Assembly (NCBI RefSeq): GCF_004025325.1
Contig: NZ_RSFE01000001.1
Coordinates: 248,001-312,000, forward strand
Reading direction: 5' to 3'
Length of the DNA stretch: 64,000 nucleotides
DNA from: Pseudidiomarina gelatinasegens
GTDB taxonomy: Bacteria; Pseudomonadota; Gammaproteobacteria; Enterobacterales; Alteromonadaceae
Within the stretch, counting starts at the first letter, position 1. Each line of letters starts with the position of its first letter. The translations under genes and the position numbers were made by a program. Below the pieces are notes generated by a model that was given only the letters and a program-made list of their open reading frames with translations, was not told the origin of the DNA and made no database searches. This document shows, piece after piece, positions 63,889 through 64,000 of this stretch.

Positions 63889-64000
63889 GTGAACAGTATC
63901 GAACCAATGACCTTGCTCCTTATCCTTGCCTCGCTGGCCTACATCGCTTTGCTGTTTGCCGTTGCCCACTGGGGCGATAAGCCAAACTCGCTGGCGAATA
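63889..64000 (+). CDS. N-terminus of a membrane protein, possibly SSS-type sensor histidine kinase (partial)
   Basis: From the GTG at 63889 (or ATG at 63907) the frame is open to the window end and gives MTLLLILASLAYIALLFAVA then HWGDKPNSLAN. This first helix plus HWGD resembles the N-terminus of SSS-domain hybrid kinases (CbrA/CrbS type), which regulate acetate use and often neighbour acetate-type symporters. Only 31-37 residues are visible, and no ribosome site is clear. Confidence 0.5.
   Translation, partial: MNSIEPMTLLLILASLAYIALLFAVAHWGDKPNSLAN

Noticed and set aside
1-64000. CRISPR array
   Set aside because: No set of regularly spaced identical repeats with unique spacers and no cas genes were found; the Cas4-like fold is in an RT operon.

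Overview
The window reads as chromosomal DNA of a marine gammaproteobacterium, most likely of the Alteromonadales/Idiomarinaceae type. This rests on family content and synteny (nadA, two tRNA-Lys, cpoB, pal, tolBARQ, ybgC, ruvBAC; a complete ccmABCDEFGHI set; several large TonB receptors beside TPR-sulfotransferases). It is an inference, since no rRNA is present. About 85 percent of the window is ordinary housekeeping DNA, mostly transcribed on the minus strand.

Layout. 1-950: partial nadA and two identical tRNA-Lys genes. 1039-6224: the ybgC-tolQRAB-pal-cpoB envelope operon. 6225-6598: a regulatory gap with a candidate plus-strand small RNA and GGTCnGACC palindromes. 6599-10655: ruvCAB and aspS. 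10830-12569: cmoA-cmoB on the plus strand. 12570-15615: a long perfect inverted repeat, a small XRE regulator, galU and a POT peptide transporter. 15712-23498: mlaA and the nine-gene cytochrome c maturation operon. 23579-28168: minor pilins (fimT, pilW, pilX and a very large pilV-like gene) with pilE divergent and no pilY1. 28174-36482: ispH, fkpB, lspA, ileS, ribF, a Phd/RelE-type toxin-antitoxin pair and murJ. 36514-37471: a four-helix-bundle (IVS-type) gene inside inverted repeats, rpsT and tRNA-Arg(CCT).

37544-43221 is an AT-rich accessory island beside tRNA-Arg. On the minus strand a reverse transcriptase with HEAT-like C-terminal helices is translationally coupled to a RecB/Cas4-like PD-(D/E)XK nuclease. 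Divergently, an XPD/DinG-like SF2 helicase ends at an amber codon, after which the same frame stays open for 176 codons and encodes a second PD-(D/E)XK domain. An IS256-family transposase remnant closes the island. It looks like a defence island, and its RT-plus-nuclease pair is the best candidate here for an undescribed system.

43242-60531 and 60606-63578 hold a second accessory theme: three large TonB-dependent receptors, three TPR-sulfotransferases and one TPR-2OG-Fe(II) oxygenase, interrupted by an acetate-type block (DnaQ-like exonuclease, cNMP/CBS/DUF294 signalling protein, SSS symporter with its DUF4212 partner). The window ends in the first codons of a membrane protein that resembles the N-terminus of an SSS-type sensor kinase.

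Two families of short palindromic repeats are scattered through the gaps. The GATATTAG family (seven copies) and the CGAATAACG family often run into the 3' ends of genes and supply their last codons and stop (ruvB, ribF, murJ, ccmI, four-helix-bundle gene). A third palindromic repeat is inserted in frame in a CBS domain.
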